Source: Hyphomicrobiaceae bacterium (GTDB lineage Bacteria > Pseudomonadota > Alphaproteobacteria > Rhizobiales > Xanthobacteraceae). From it: a stretch of 64,000 nt of DNA. The first letter of the stretch is position 1. Each line of letters begins with the position of its first letter. Location of the stretch: positions 47,392-111,391 of the forward strand of contig JAJPJB010000065.1 of NCBI GenBank assembly GCA_021324465.1, written 5' to 3'. Shown here in pieces: positions 26,957 to 35,011 of this stretch. A program made the translations under genes and the position numbers. Below the pieces are notes generated by a model, which saw only the letters and a program-made list of their open reading frames with translations, searched no databases and was not told where the DNA came from.

Positions 26957-27405
26957 ATGCCATCACCACGCAGGCTGAAGCCGAGCGCGCGCTCGACGAT
27001 CTCGCCGCGCTCATCGAGAAATTGACCGCCGTCATCGAACAAGAAACGGCGCTGGTGCGCGCCGGACAGCTGCGCCGCGCCTGTACGCTTGAAGGCGCAA
27101 AAGCGCAGCTCGCATCGCAACTGCACCTGTCGCGCGAGCGGCTGAGGGCAAACGCGGAATTTTTGCTCAAGACCTTGCCCGCGCGCTGTGCCGCGCTTGC
27201 CACACTGCAGGACGGTTTTCGGGCCGTGCTGCAGAGGAACATGATCGTGCTGGCGACCGCGCATTCGGTCTCCGAAGGCATCGTGCGGCGGCTGTCGAGC
27301 GAGCTTACGCGCCAAGCCTCGCCGCAGATTTACGGCGCGACCGGGCGCGCCGCGGCGCCCAATCCCAGGCACGGGCGACCGCTGGCGGTCAGCCGGACCT
27401 TGTAG
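26953..27405 (+). CDS. FlgN-like flagellar export chaperone
   Basis: This 150-residue, mostly helical protein resembles FlgN-type chaperones, which hold FlgK and FlgL for export. The N-terminal half (ALDDLAALIEKLTAVIEQETALVRAG) has the repeated acidic helix pattern of the family. The C-terminal tail is Arg/Pro-rich. It overlaps the rod-binding gene by four bases, completing flgI-flgJ'-flgN. Its last 17 bp overlap the 3' end of the convergent TPR-glycosyltransferase gene. The assignment rests on helical pattern and context, so the exact family is less sure than the flagellar role. Confidence 0.72.
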   Translation: MNAITTQAEAERALDDLAALIEKLTAVIEQETALVRAGQLRRACTLEGAKAQLASQLHLSRERLRANAEFLLKTLPARCAALATLQDGFRAVLQRNMIVLATAHSVSEGIVRRLSSELTRQASPQIYGATGRAAAPNPRHGRPLAVSRTL

Positions 27406-28945
27406 GGCGTGCCGCCATGGCGCTGAGCTCCCGACACAGGCGCTCGAGCACGCCGTCCCAATCACCGATTGTCGCTTGGCGAAACAGCCGCATGGTCGGA
27501 TACCAGGGACTCTCGCTGCGGTCGTCCATCCATCGCCAATCCGGCGCGAACGGCAGCAATAGTGCGACGGCCTTGCCGAGCGCGCCGGCGAGATGAGCGA
27601 CCGACGTATCGACCGCGACCAAAAGATCGAGCATGGCGAGAACCGCGGCGGTATCAGCGAAATCGCGCAATTCCCGACCGAGCGCAGCCACATGATGGTC
27701 GCGCAGGATCGCTGCCTCCGCCTCACTGATCTCTTTCTGCACGCTGACAAAGTTTAGGTTGGGCACGGCGAGAATTCTGGCGAATCGATCGAGCCCGATC
27801 GAGCGGTTGTGGTCATTCAAATGCGCCTTGCTGCCGGCCCAGCAGATGCCAACCGTGCGCCGGCCATTCTGAGGCATGCGTTCGCGCCACCTCCTGAGCC
27901 GGTCGTCGCTCGGCCGCAGGTAAGGAACATTCGCCGGCACTGTGGCAAGCTCTGTCTGAAACGAGAGCGGCAGGCTGAGCAGCGGGGAATAGAAGTCGAC
28001 GGGCGGCGTCGGCTCGTCATGGTCGAACACGGCCGCAACGCCGGGCACGGCTGCGGCGAGCGCCTTGAGCTCACAAGGCACGTCAAGTATCACCGCGGCG
28101 CCAAGCGCGGCGACAAGCGGCGCGTAGCGAAGAAATTGGATCGTGTCGCCGAACCCCTGCTCGGACAGCAAGAGTATGGTCTTGCCGTCGAGCGGCTGGC
28201 CGCCAAGCCATAACGGCGCCGCCACTTGCCGCATTTTCGGCGCGCGTTCGGTCCGCAAGCGCCATGCGAAGCCGCGCCAGCCGTGCTTGAAGTCGCCGCG
28301 CCGCAGGTGAATGAGTGAGGCGCGATAATGCGCTTCGGCGCAATCCGGCTGAATGGCAATGGCGCTAGCCAAGCCATGCAAAGCATCGTCAAACCGGCGC
28401 GCCGCCGCCAGCGCAGTGGCTCTGTTGATGTGCAACTGAACGAGCCGGGGTGCAATTGCGAGCGCCCTGTCGTAACAGGCGATCGCCGCAGCGGGACGTC
28501 CCAGGCGAAGATGGAGGCCGCCGCATTCGTTCAGAGCATCGAGCTCATCGGGCTTGGCAGCCAGGACGGCTTCGTGGGCCGCGAGCGCCTGCTCGTGGCG
28601 TGAGAGAGCCTTCAGCGCACGGGCGCGATTTTTGAGCGCATGAAGATATCCCGCGCTGATGGCGAGCGCCCTGTCGAAATGCGCAAGGGCCTCTTCATGG
28701 CGCGCCAGCGCGGCGAGAATCAGCCCGTAATTGTTGAGCACTTCGGGCGAACGCGGCGCCCGTTTGAGCACCGCGCCGATCAGCTCCAGCGCCTCTGCGT
28801 CCCGCATCTGCTGATGACGTAACAATCCGAGCAAATGCAGCGCATCGAAGTCCCCCGGCGCGGCGGCGAGGATGCGCGTGCAGACCGCTTCGGCGTCTGC
28901 AAGTTTGCCTTGCTGATAAGAGGCGAAAGCCTGCGCGATGCTCAT
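27389..28945 (-). CDS. TPR-glycosyltransferase (FlmG-like) 2
   Basis: From ATG 28945 this is a 518-residue protein with about six TPR units (1-230), followed by the same GT-B-like domain as its paralogue at 21761: EQGFGDTIQFLRYAPLV, VGICWAGSKAH and VDTSVAHLAGALGKA. The start overlaps the stop of the larger paralogue upstream (ATGA), so both are made from one transcript. Frames extending to 29089 lie inside that upstream gene. By analogy with FlmG it may glycosylate flagellin, with the TPR part selecting the acceptor. No sugar-nucleotide biosynthesis genes are present in the window. Confidence 0.86.
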   Translation of the reverse strand: MSIAQAFASYQQGKLADAEAVCTRILAAAPGDFDALHLLGLLRHQQMRDAEALELIGAVLKRAPRSPEVLNNYGLILAALARHEEALAHFDRALAISAGYLHALKNRARALKALSRHEQALAAHEAVLAAKPDELDALNECGGLHLRLGRPAAAIACYDRALAIAPRLVQLHINRATALAAARRFDDALHGLASAIAIQPDCAEAHYRASLIHLRRGDFKHGWRGFAWRLRTERAPKMRQVAAPLWLGGQPLDGKTILLLSEQGFGDTIQFLRYAPLVAALGAAVILDVPCELKALAAAVPGVAAVFDHDEPTPPVDFYSPLLSLPLSFQTELATVPANVPYLRPSDDRLRRWRERMPQNGRRTVGICWAGSKAHLNDHNRSIGLDRFARILAVPNLNFVSVQKEISEAEAAILRDHHVAALGRELRDFADTAAVLAMLDLLVAVDTSVAHLAGALGKAVALLLPFAPDWRWMDDRSESPWYPTMRLFRQATIGDWDGVLERLCRELSAMAARPTRSG

Positions 28946-31455
28946 CCTCGGCTCGGCCGGCGGGCCGCGTCGGCCAGCTCCTGACGCAATTGCCGCAGCG
29001 GCGCATCCCAATCGCCGATCGCCGGCTGCCGAAACAGCCGCATGGTCGGATACCAAGGACTGTCGGTGCGATGCAGCAGCCAGCGCCAATCCGGCGCGAA
29101 CGGCACCAGCAGCGCAACCGGCTTGCCCAGTGCGCCGGCCAGATGCGCGACCGACGTATCGACGGTGACCAACAGATCAAGCATCGCGATCACGGCGGCG
29201 GTGTCGGCAAAATCCTCAAACAGCTGACCGAGCTGCACCACGCCACAGTCAGCGAGCAGCGCCGCCTGGGCTTCGCCGACCTCCTTTTGTACGCTGATGA
29301 AGTCGACGTCCGGTACGGTGAGCAGCGAGGCGAAGCGTTCCAGCGCAATCGAACGGTTGCGATCGTTCAAATGCATGCTGTTGCCGGCCCATACGATACC
29401 CACGCGCATCCTGCCGCTTTGCGGCAGTCGCTCACTCCATCGGTCAATCCGCCCGCGGTATGGCCGCAAATAGGGAATATTGGCCGGTATGGTCGCCAGC
29501 TCGGTCGCAAAGGCCAGGGGCAAGCTGAGCAGCGGGCAACACAGGTCGAAATCCGGCAGGGGTTCGCGGTCGGTAACGACATGCGACACGCCGGGGACGG
29601 TTGAGGCGATCTCCTTCAGCGGCTTCTGCACGCCGAGGATGACCTTGGCGCCACGCTCGGCGACCAGCGGCGCGTAGCGCATGAAGTTGATCGTGTCGCC
29701 CAAGCCCTGTTCCGCAAGCAGCAGCATCGTCTTGCCGCGCGGGTCCTCCGTCCCGCGCCACACCGGCTGCTTCAACTCCCATGGCCGCCAAGTGACGCCT
29801 TTCCTGCGCCAGCGGTATTCGTACTGCTTCCAGCCTTCGCGGAAATTGCCCATGCAAAGCCGCGCGACGGCGGCGTTGAAATTGGCTTCGACATGGTCCG
29901 GCTCGCATGCAAGCGCCTTGTCATAGCTGACCAGCGCCTCTTGCAGCCGCAACATCGTGCCGAGGGTATTGCCGTAATTGACATGGGCGCAGACGAGCTC
30001 CGGATCGAGGCGGAGCGCCGTCTGGTGACAGACCAAAGCTTCCTCTTGCCGATTCAAGAGCGTCAAAGCGACGCCGCGGTCGGTCCAGGCAACGGCGCGA
30101 TCGGGATCGAGCTCCACCGCCTTGTCGTATTTTGACAGCGCCTCGGCGTAGCGCTTGAGCTTGATCAGCGCATTGCCGCAATTGGTCAAAGCGCCGACAT
30201 TATCCGGATCGCGGGCGAGCACGCTTTCGAAACTTGTCAATGCTTCATCGAAGCGTTCGAGCTCAAGCAGTGCCGTGCCGCGGTTGGTCTGGATGTCTGC
30301 ACGGTCGAGCGCCAGCGAAAGTGCTTTGTCATAGCTCTCGAGAGCCTCCTGATAGCGCTCGAGCCTGCCGAGAACGACGCCGCGCGTATTGAGCGTGTCA
30401 ATATGGTCGGGATCGATCGCCAGCACTTTCTCGCAAGCGGCAAGCGCCTCGCTGTAAGATTTCAGGCCAGCCAGCGCATTGGCCCTGTTGTGCAGGGCAG
30501 GCACATGATGCGGATTAAGGGCGAGAACGCGATCATAATATGAGAGGGCCTCGCCGTGCCGTTTCAGGATGAACAGCGTGAGGCCAAGATTGTTGAGTGC
30601 ATCAATGCGCTGCGGTTCGATTGCGAGCGCGGCTTGATAGCTTGCCCTCGCCTCCTCCAACCGCATCTGCACCATCAACACGTTGCCGCGATTGTAAAGC
30701 GCGTCCGCATAGTCCGGTTTGAGCGTGAGCGCGCGATCGCAGCTTTCCAGTGCTTCGCCGGCACGGCCCAGTTTCAGGAGTGTCACGCTGCGATTGCTGA
30801 GCAGCTCGGTATCGGTCGGCGCGATGGCCAGGCCTGCGTCGTAAGCGCCGAGCGCCTCGTCGTGGCGGTCGAGCGCCGCCAGCGTGTTGCCGCGGCGGTT
30901 GTGCGCCCGCACGTGACGCGGCCGCAGCTTCAGCACCTGATCATAATCCTTAAGCGCCTGCTCGTACCGCCCCAGCGCGGACAGCGTGTTGCCGCGATTA
31001 TACAGCGCATCGACATGGTCGGGCGCGAGCGCAAGCGCTCGTCCGTAACTGGAGAGCGCTTCGGCATGGCGACCGAGATTCTTCAACGCATTGCCGCGAT
31101 TGTAGTGCGTGGTTGCGTCCTTGCCGCGCACCGCCAACAGCGTGTCGAAGGCGGCGAGCGCCTCCTCATGGCGCGCGAGCGCGTCGAGGATGACGCCGTA
31201 ATTGGTCAGCGCATCGGCCGATCCCGGCTGGGCCTTGAGCGCGGCTTCGACCAGGCGCAGCGCCTCGACGGAGCGGCCCTGCTGATGCCGCAGCACGCCG
31301 CTTAGGTGCAGCGCTTCGAAATTGCGCGGATCAAGCGCGAGCACGGCCTGATAGATCCGCCCGGCTTCTTCGAGGCGTCCCTGCCGATGCAGCGTCAGGG
31401 CTTGATGAATCGAATCTGTCGTTTGCGAGCGCGGCAGCTTTGCGGGATGGCTCAT
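28942..31455 (-). CDS. TPR-glycosyltransferase (FlmG-like) 3, long TPR array
   Basis: This 837-residue paralogue has about fifteen consecutive 34-residue TPR units (residues 15-530; pattern such as ALYNRGNTLSALGRYEQALK) and then the GT-B-like domain (EQGLGDTINFMRYAPLV, VGIVWAGNSMH, VDTSVAHLAGALGKP). The repeats are regular and similar at DNA level, suggesting recent expansion by internal duplication. It heads a two-gene transcript with the paralogue at 27389. Such long arrays recall O-GlcNAc transferase/SPINDLY-type architecture, where the superhelix reads the protein substrate. Flagellin is the likely acceptor given the neighbouring flagellin genes, but this is inference. Confidence 0.87.
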   Translation of the reverse strand: MSHPAKLPRSQTTDSIHQALTLHRQGRLEEAGRIYQAVLALDPRNFEALHLSGVLRHQQGRSVEALRLVEAALKAQPGSADALTNYGVILDALARHEEALAAFDTLLAVRGKDATTHYNRGNALKNLGRHAEALSSYGRALALAPDHVDALYNRGNTLSALGRYEQALKDYDQVLKLRPRHVRAHNRRGNTLAALDRHDEALGAYDAGLAIAPTDTELLSNRSVTLLKLGRAGEALESCDRALTLKPDYADALYNRGNVLMVQMRLEEARASYQAALAIEPQRIDALNNLGLTLFILKRHGEALSYYDRVLALNPHHVPALHNRANALAGLKSYSEALAACEKVLAIDPDHIDTLNTRGVVLGRLERYQEALESYDKALSLALDRADIQTNRGTALLELERFDEALTSFESVLARDPDNVGALTNCGNALIKLKRYAEALSKYDKAVELDPDRAVAWTDRGVALTLLNRQEEALVCHQTALRLDPELVCAHVNYGNTLGTMLRLQEALVSYDKALACEPDHVEANFNAAVARLCMGNFREGWKQYEYRWRRKGVTWRPWELKQPVWRGTEDPRGKTMLLLAEQGLGDTINFMRYAPLVAERGAKVILGVQKPLKEIASTVPGVSHVVTDREPLPDFDLCCPLLSLPLAFATELATIPANIPYLRPYRGRIDRWSERLPQSGRMRVGIVWAGNSMHLNDRNRSIALERFASLLTVPDVDFISVQKEVGEAQAALLADCGVVQLGQLFEDFADTAAVIAMLDLLVTVDTSVAHLAGALGKPVALLVPFAPDWRWLLHRTDSPWYPTMRLFRQPAIGDWDAPLRQLRQELADAARRPSRG

Positions 31456-31567
31456 TGCTTGGCGTCACCGGAAGGCACGCGGCCGAACGCAGCAACGCGG
31501 CTAATGCTTCGGAAGCGTTGATCCGCCGAACCGTAATCGCGCTGCCCCGAAGCCACCGTCGGACAAG

Positions 31568-31586
31568 ATGGTTAATCAACCGTAAC
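31568..31586. promoter_or_regulatory. CtrA-type site between TPR-glycosyltransferase 3 and the hook-module gene
   Basis: The 8-mer ATGGTTAA (31568-31575) begins a TTAA-N7-TAAC arrangement (31572-31586), one transposition away from a full CtrA site. A GAATAT hexamer (31603-31608) lies 16 bp downstream on the plus strand and could be the -10 of the hook-module gene. The site is 113 bp upstream of the TPR-glycosyltransferase start on the other strand. Confidence 0.5.
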
Positions 31587-31629
31587 CGCGCGGACGAATA
31601 CCGAATATTAACCGCGCCGGGGGCATCAC

Positions 31630-32418
31630 TTGGCGATTGCAGGGAACAGCTTCGGCAAGGCAGTCGTGAGCGTCAGCGGCATTTCCTCGTTCCTACAGGG
31701 CGCCATCAGCTCCTGGGGTCAGGCGCAAACCTGGAACTCATCCGTGGCGGCAACAGATTCGCTGATCAGCGCCATTGGCACGGCCGAAAGCAATCTCGGC
31801 AAAGGCCTGGCTGCGATCGCCAACGGCACCGCCCTGGACCGCGTCAATTCCCAGCTCAAAGCAGGAATAGAGAGTCTGCTCAAGAACTCTTCCTCGGCGA
31901 CCCAACCCAAAGGTCCGGCCCCGGCCACCGCGACCGGAACGGTACAGGTCACGGCGACAACGCCGCTGGCGAGCCTTGGATTTGTCAACGGCGGCACGAT
32001 CTATGTCAGTGCCGGCGGCAATACGACGACTTACAGTTCGACCGGCAGCGACACGGTGGGCGACTTGATCAACGCGATCAATATCGGTCTGCCGACCAAC
32101 GCGCAGGTGACGGCATCCATCAACAGCAAGGGCAATCTGGTTTTCACCAGCAAGAACGAGAAAGATATCATCACGGTCGGCGGTGTCTTCGCCAGAAACA
32201 TCGGCTTCGGCGTCGGGCACCAGAGCTTTAAGCCGACACCGGGCACGACTGCGCCCGCAAGCACCAAAACGGCCAGCAGCACGTCCAAAAGCAGCGCCAG
32301 CAGCTCGTCCAAGAGCGGCGCGGCCGTCCCCTCAGCTTTTGCACTGAACGCGGGCAGCGCCGCCTCCATGCTCGCCGAGTCCGGCGTGAGCGGCAGTCTC
32401 GTCAATCTATTGGCCTGA
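31630..32418 (+). CDS. Uncharacterised secreted-type protein with a hook-protein (Flagellin_IN-like) module
   Basis: This 262-residue protein starts at TTG, eight bases after GGGGGC. Residues 1-90 are Ser/Gly/Ala-rich and helical. Residues 102-203 form a compact module (TGTVQV.., NTTTYSS, VGDLINAIN, GNLVFTS, GFGVGHQSFKP) that lines up clearly with an internal module of FlgE here (GTNTTTYTV, IGDLMTAIN, GNLVIKG, GFGSGNTSFKP). Such modules belong to the Flagellin_IN class of surface insertions. The tail is Ser/Thr/Lys-rich. No Sec signal is evident, so export through the flagellar apparatus is possible. It lies beside glycosyltransferases and flagellins. Function unknown. Confidence 0.7.
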   Translation: MAIAGNSFGKAVVSVSGISSFLQGAISSWGQAQTWNSSVAATDSLISAIGTAESNLGKGLAAIANGTALDRVNSQLKAGIESLLKNSSSATQPKGPAPATATGTVQVTATTPLASLGFVNGGTIYVSAGGNTTTYSSTGSDTVGDLINAINIGLPTNAQVTASINSKGNLVFTSKNEKDIITVGGVFARNIGFGVGHQSFKPTPGTTAPASTKTASSTSKSSASSSSKSGAAVPSAFALNAGSAASMLAESGVSGSLVNLLA

Positions 32419-33315
32419 TCAGGCCTCCACCGACGGTGATACGAATTGCGACGACAGATCGCCGCAAAACGTCATTGGCCCGACATGCTGCAGCTTGCTG
32501 TTGAGATCGGCCCAGATCTCGCCGCCAATATCGAGCCAGCGCTTGCAGAAGGCAAAATCCTCACTGAGATAGGTGCCGTCTTCGGCAATCATGCATTCGA
32601 ACAGCGCAAAACGATTGTCGCTCGCCTGCGCCGCATCAAGCGAATGGTCACGCTTGAAGCGTAGTCCCGCATAGTGGGCGCACATGCGTTGCAGCGCCTC
32701 ACGCCGAACCATGAGAAAACCGGTGCCGGCATAGCGGACTTTGATAAAGCCTGCACGCGTCGTCACGGCATCGGGATCGTCCACTTCAAAGACATAATTC
32801 AAAGCGGCCGCCGCCGGATCGCGATCGGCCGCGATCGCGCTTTTGACCCTGGCCCAGTCGATCCGCTTGATCGGATAGACCGCGGCGCACATGTCGGCAC
32901 CGCATTCGATCAGGCGCAGCACCTGCTCCGGCTCGAAGCCGACATCGGCATCGATAAACAGCAAGTGGGTCGCGCACGGATCATCGAGGAACTGCGCGAC
33001 CAGGCTCGCGCGCGCCCGGGTGATCAGCGCATCACCATCCTTGAACAGAAACTTCAGATTGAAGTCGCTGTAACATCGGACGCGTTTTTGCAGCTTGAGC
33101 AGCGAGGCCGCATAGAGCGCGGAAATCTGGCCGCCGAAGCAAGGCGTGGCGATGACAAGATTGACGCGCGGCGCGGCCGGGGCGGTCGGGGGGGCATGGT
33201 GGGGCATATGAGCGGCGCCGGTCGCGCCCGTTCTTTCTGGCTGCACGGTTTCGACGACCTTTATTCTTCTCTGCGGATTTGCCGGGAAGCTCGCCGATCT
33301 GGAGGGCACAGTCAT
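32419..33315 (-). CDS. GT2-like glycosyltransferase
   Basis: This 298-residue protein has a GT-A glycosyltransferase-like core: VNLVIATPCFGGQ at the start of the fold, then the metal-binding FIDADVGFEPEQVL (DxD-type, about residues 120-133), then a tail with ECMIAEDGTYLSEDFAFCKRW. Related proteins are annotated as hypothetical or family 2 glycosyltransferases. The first 36 residues are poorly ordered. An internal ATG at 33207 may be the true start, because the annotated one lies only 6 bp from a CtrA half-site. It is tail-to-tail with the hook-module gene (zero gap) and divergent from flagellin 1. Flagellin glycan synthesis is a reasonable guess. Confidence 0.72.
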   Translation of the reverse strand: MTVPSRSASFPANPQRRIKVVETVQPERTGATGAAHMPHHAPPTAPAAPRVNLVIATPCFGGQISALYAASLLKLQKRVRCYSDFNLKFLFKDGDALITRARASLVAQFLDDPCATHLLFIDADVGFEPEQVLRLIECGADMCAAVYPIKRIDWARVKSAIAADRDPAAAALNYVFEVDDPDAVTTRAGFIKVRYAGTGFLMVRREALQRMCAHYAGLRFKRDHSLDAAQASDNRFALFECMIAEDGTYLSEDFAFCKRWLDIGGEIWADLNSKLQHVGPMTFCGDLSSQFVSPSVEA

Positions 33316-33320
33316 GCATT

Positions 33321-33328
33321 ATGGTTAA
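33321..33328. promoter_or_regulatory. CtrA half-site upstream of flagellin 1
   Basis: ATGGTTAA occurs 278 bp before the flagellin 1 ATG and 6 bp before the GT2-like start. The second half of the full motif is degenerate (CCAA at the N7 spacing). The position suits neither gene perfectly unless the GT2-like gene starts internally. Confidence 0.35.
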
Positions 33329-33550
33329 TCAATCGCCAACGACCGTGGTGAAGGAGCAATGACTCGCTCCGGAAAATGCCGATAAAAGTGCGGCAACCAC
33401 GGCATTTTTGCCAAGCTTGTAACCCGCTTTAAATACTTAAGTTGCATCGCGAAATTGGGCCCGAGCAAAAAGGCGCTTTACGCGTCTTTAAGCGAATTGC
33501 GGCAAACCTTCGGCGACCGATCAGTCCGATCGGACAACGTACTCGCGCCT

Positions 33551-33587
33551 ACAGGAAGTAGCGCCAGTACGCGCCAGTACGGCCTGT
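33551..33587 (+). repeat. Tandem decamer and stem in the flagellin 1 leader
   Basis: GCGCCAGTAC occurs twice in direct tandem (33561-33570 and 33571-33580), enclosed by complementary ACAGG (33551-33555) and CCTGT (33583-33587). The element ends 18 bp before the flagellin 1 start, next to the ribosome site AGAAGGG. In Caulobacter, FlbT acts on the flagellin mRNA leader, so this structure is a candidate target. The second flagellin lacks it. Confidence 0.45.
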
Positions 33588-33605
33588 AACCAGAAGGGTA
33601 ACGCT

Positions 33606-34760
33606 ATGTCTAATGTCACCTTAACCGCGGGTATCCGGGCGAACCTGCTTGCGCTGCAGACGACGTCCGCCGACTTGACCTCCACCCAGGAGGCGCTTGC
33701 GACCGGCAAGAAGGTCAACTCCGCTTCTGACAATCCGAGCTCTTACTTCACGTCACAGAACCTGACCCAGACCGCTAATAATCTCAGCAACCTGCTCGAT
33801 CAGATCGGCCAGGGCTCGCAGACCATTAATGCGGCAACCGACGGCCTGAACGGCCTCACCAGCCTGCTGCAGCAGGCGCTGTCCACCGTGCAACAGGCGC
33901 AATCCTCGAACTGGACGGTTGCCGCCTCCACGACCGGCAACGTCAGCCTGAGCTCGAGCGCCAATACCTCGCTCGCCGCCGGCACGCTGACCATCGACGT
34001 CGGCTCCTCGACCTACAACGTCTCGATCGCCGCCAGCGCCACGCTGGGCCAGATCGAGACGGCCATCAACAGCACGACCGGGCTGGGCAGCGCGGGCTCG
34101 GTGACCGCGACCGACGACGGCTCGGGCCACCTGATCCTGACCTCCAACAATGCGCCGATCGGCTTCACGGTTGTCGCTAACGCCACCTCCGCGGCGCTCG
34201 GCGTGACCACCAACTCCACCACCAACAACGTCGCGATCGGCTCGAGCTCGACGCGCACGACGCTGCAGAGCAACTTCAATACGCTGCTCACGCAGATCAC
34301 GCAGCTCTCCACCGACTCCGGCTACAACGGTGTGAACCTCCTCAACGGCGACAGCCTGACGATCGACTTCAACCCGGCCGGAACCAGCGCGCTGACCATC
34401 GCCGGCGTGACCTTCAATGCCTCCGGCCTTGGTCTGGCCGCGGTGTCCGGCTCGGGCGCCACCTCGTTCCAATCGGACAGCGTGCTTTCTGGCCTGGTGA
34501 CCTCGATCAATACCGCGCTCTCGACCGTGCAGACCCAGGCCGAGACGTTCGGCACCAACGCGTCGACGATCACCACCCGGCAGAGCTTCGAAAACGCGCT
34601 GATCAACACGCTGCAGACCGGCGCCGCCAACCTGGTCGTCGCCGACCAGAACGTGGAAAGCGCCAACCTGCTCACCGAGCAGACCCAGCAGCAGCTCGAA
34701 ATCTCCGCGCTGTCCATCGCCAATGAGGCGAACCAGTCGGTGCTCAAGCTGTTCGGCTAA
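33606..34760 (+). CDS. Flagellin 1
   Basis: This 384-residue filament subunit has a D0/D1 N-terminal domain starting MSNVTLTAGIRANLLALQTTSADL with LATGKKVNSASDNPSSYF (about 31-48). The C-terminal D1/D0 (QQQLEISALSIANEANQSVLKLFG) is typical of alphaproteobacterial flagellins. The central region holds a Flagellin_IN-like module (TLTIDVGSSTYNVSI.. to HLILTSNNAPIGF). Ser/Thr are abundant in the surface part, suitable for O-glycosylation by the neighbouring enzymes. AGAAGGG precedes the ATG. A rho-independent terminator follows. No sigma-28 or sigma-54 promoter could be identified with confidence. Confidence 0.97.
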   Translation: MSNVTLTAGIRANLLALQTTSADLTSTQEALATGKKVNSASDNPSSYFTSQNLTQTANNLSNLLDQIGQGSQTINAATDGLNGLTSLLQQALSTVQQAQSSNWTVAASTTGNVSLSSSANTSLAAGTLTIDVGSSTYNVSIAASATLGQIETAINSTTGLGSAGSVTATDDGSGHLILTSNNAPIGFTVVANATSAALGVTTNSTTNNVAIGSSSTRTTLQSNFNTLLTQITQLSTDSGYNGVNLLNGDSLTIDFNPAGTSALTIAGVTFNASGLGLAAVSGSGATSFQSDSVLSGLVTSINTALSTVQTQAETFGTNASTITTRQSFENALINTLQTGAANLVVADQNVESANLLTEQTQQQLEISALSIANEANQSVLKLFG

Positions 34761-34789
34761 GTCCACTCCGGTACAGGCCTTTGGTAAGG

Positions 34790-34823
34790 GCGGCGGGGCG
34801 CAAGCTCCGCCGCTTTTCTTTTT
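34790..34823 (+). terminator. Rho-independent terminator of flagellin 1
   Basis: The stem GCGGCGG (34790-34796) pairs with CCGCCGC (34807-34813) around a ten-base loop, followed by TTTTCTTTTT. It starts 30 bp after the flagellin 1 stop, so each flagellin is a separate transcript. Confidence 0.88.
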
Positions 34824-34928
34824 GGGCGGGAAGCGATCGACACCCATTTCCGTCGATCCGCATTTGCCATTTCTTTTTTGTTATCAGCCAGTTCACCTGT
34901 TGCACCGGACCCCAGGACGGGCCCTTTG

Positions 34929-34958
34929 GTTAACAAGTATCGATAATGGAATGTTAAC
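34929..34958. promoter_or_regulatory. GTTAACA/TGTTAAC inverted repeat upstream of flagellin 2
   Basis: GTTAACA (34929-34935) and TGTTAAC (34952-34958) are perfect inverted heptamers with a 16-base spacer, 54-83 bp before the flagellin 2 ATG. The geometry suggests an operator for a dimeric regulator near the promoter. It contains TTAA cores but not in the CtrA N7 spacing. Nothing equivalent precedes flagellin 1. Confidence 0.4.
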
Positions 34959-35011
34959 AAACGTCCTGTACGAATCCTTAAAGGCAAGGCATTTGATCGG
35001 AAGGTATCACT

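Noticed and set aside
28942..31455. Regular repeated DNA considered as a CRISPR or satellite array
   Set aside because: The periodicity of about 102 bp is codon-phased and encodes 34-residue TPR units.
33378..33385. GCCGATAA, identical to the enterobacterial sigma-28 -10 element, upstream of flagellin 1
   Set aside because: The -35 position (about 33359-33366) has no resemblance to TAAAGTTT, and FliA is not usual in this clade.
33753..34847. 364-residue minus-strand open frame
   Set aside because: It is antisense to flagellin 1 and runs through its terminator; the composition is Gly/Arg/Val repeats mirroring flagellin codons.
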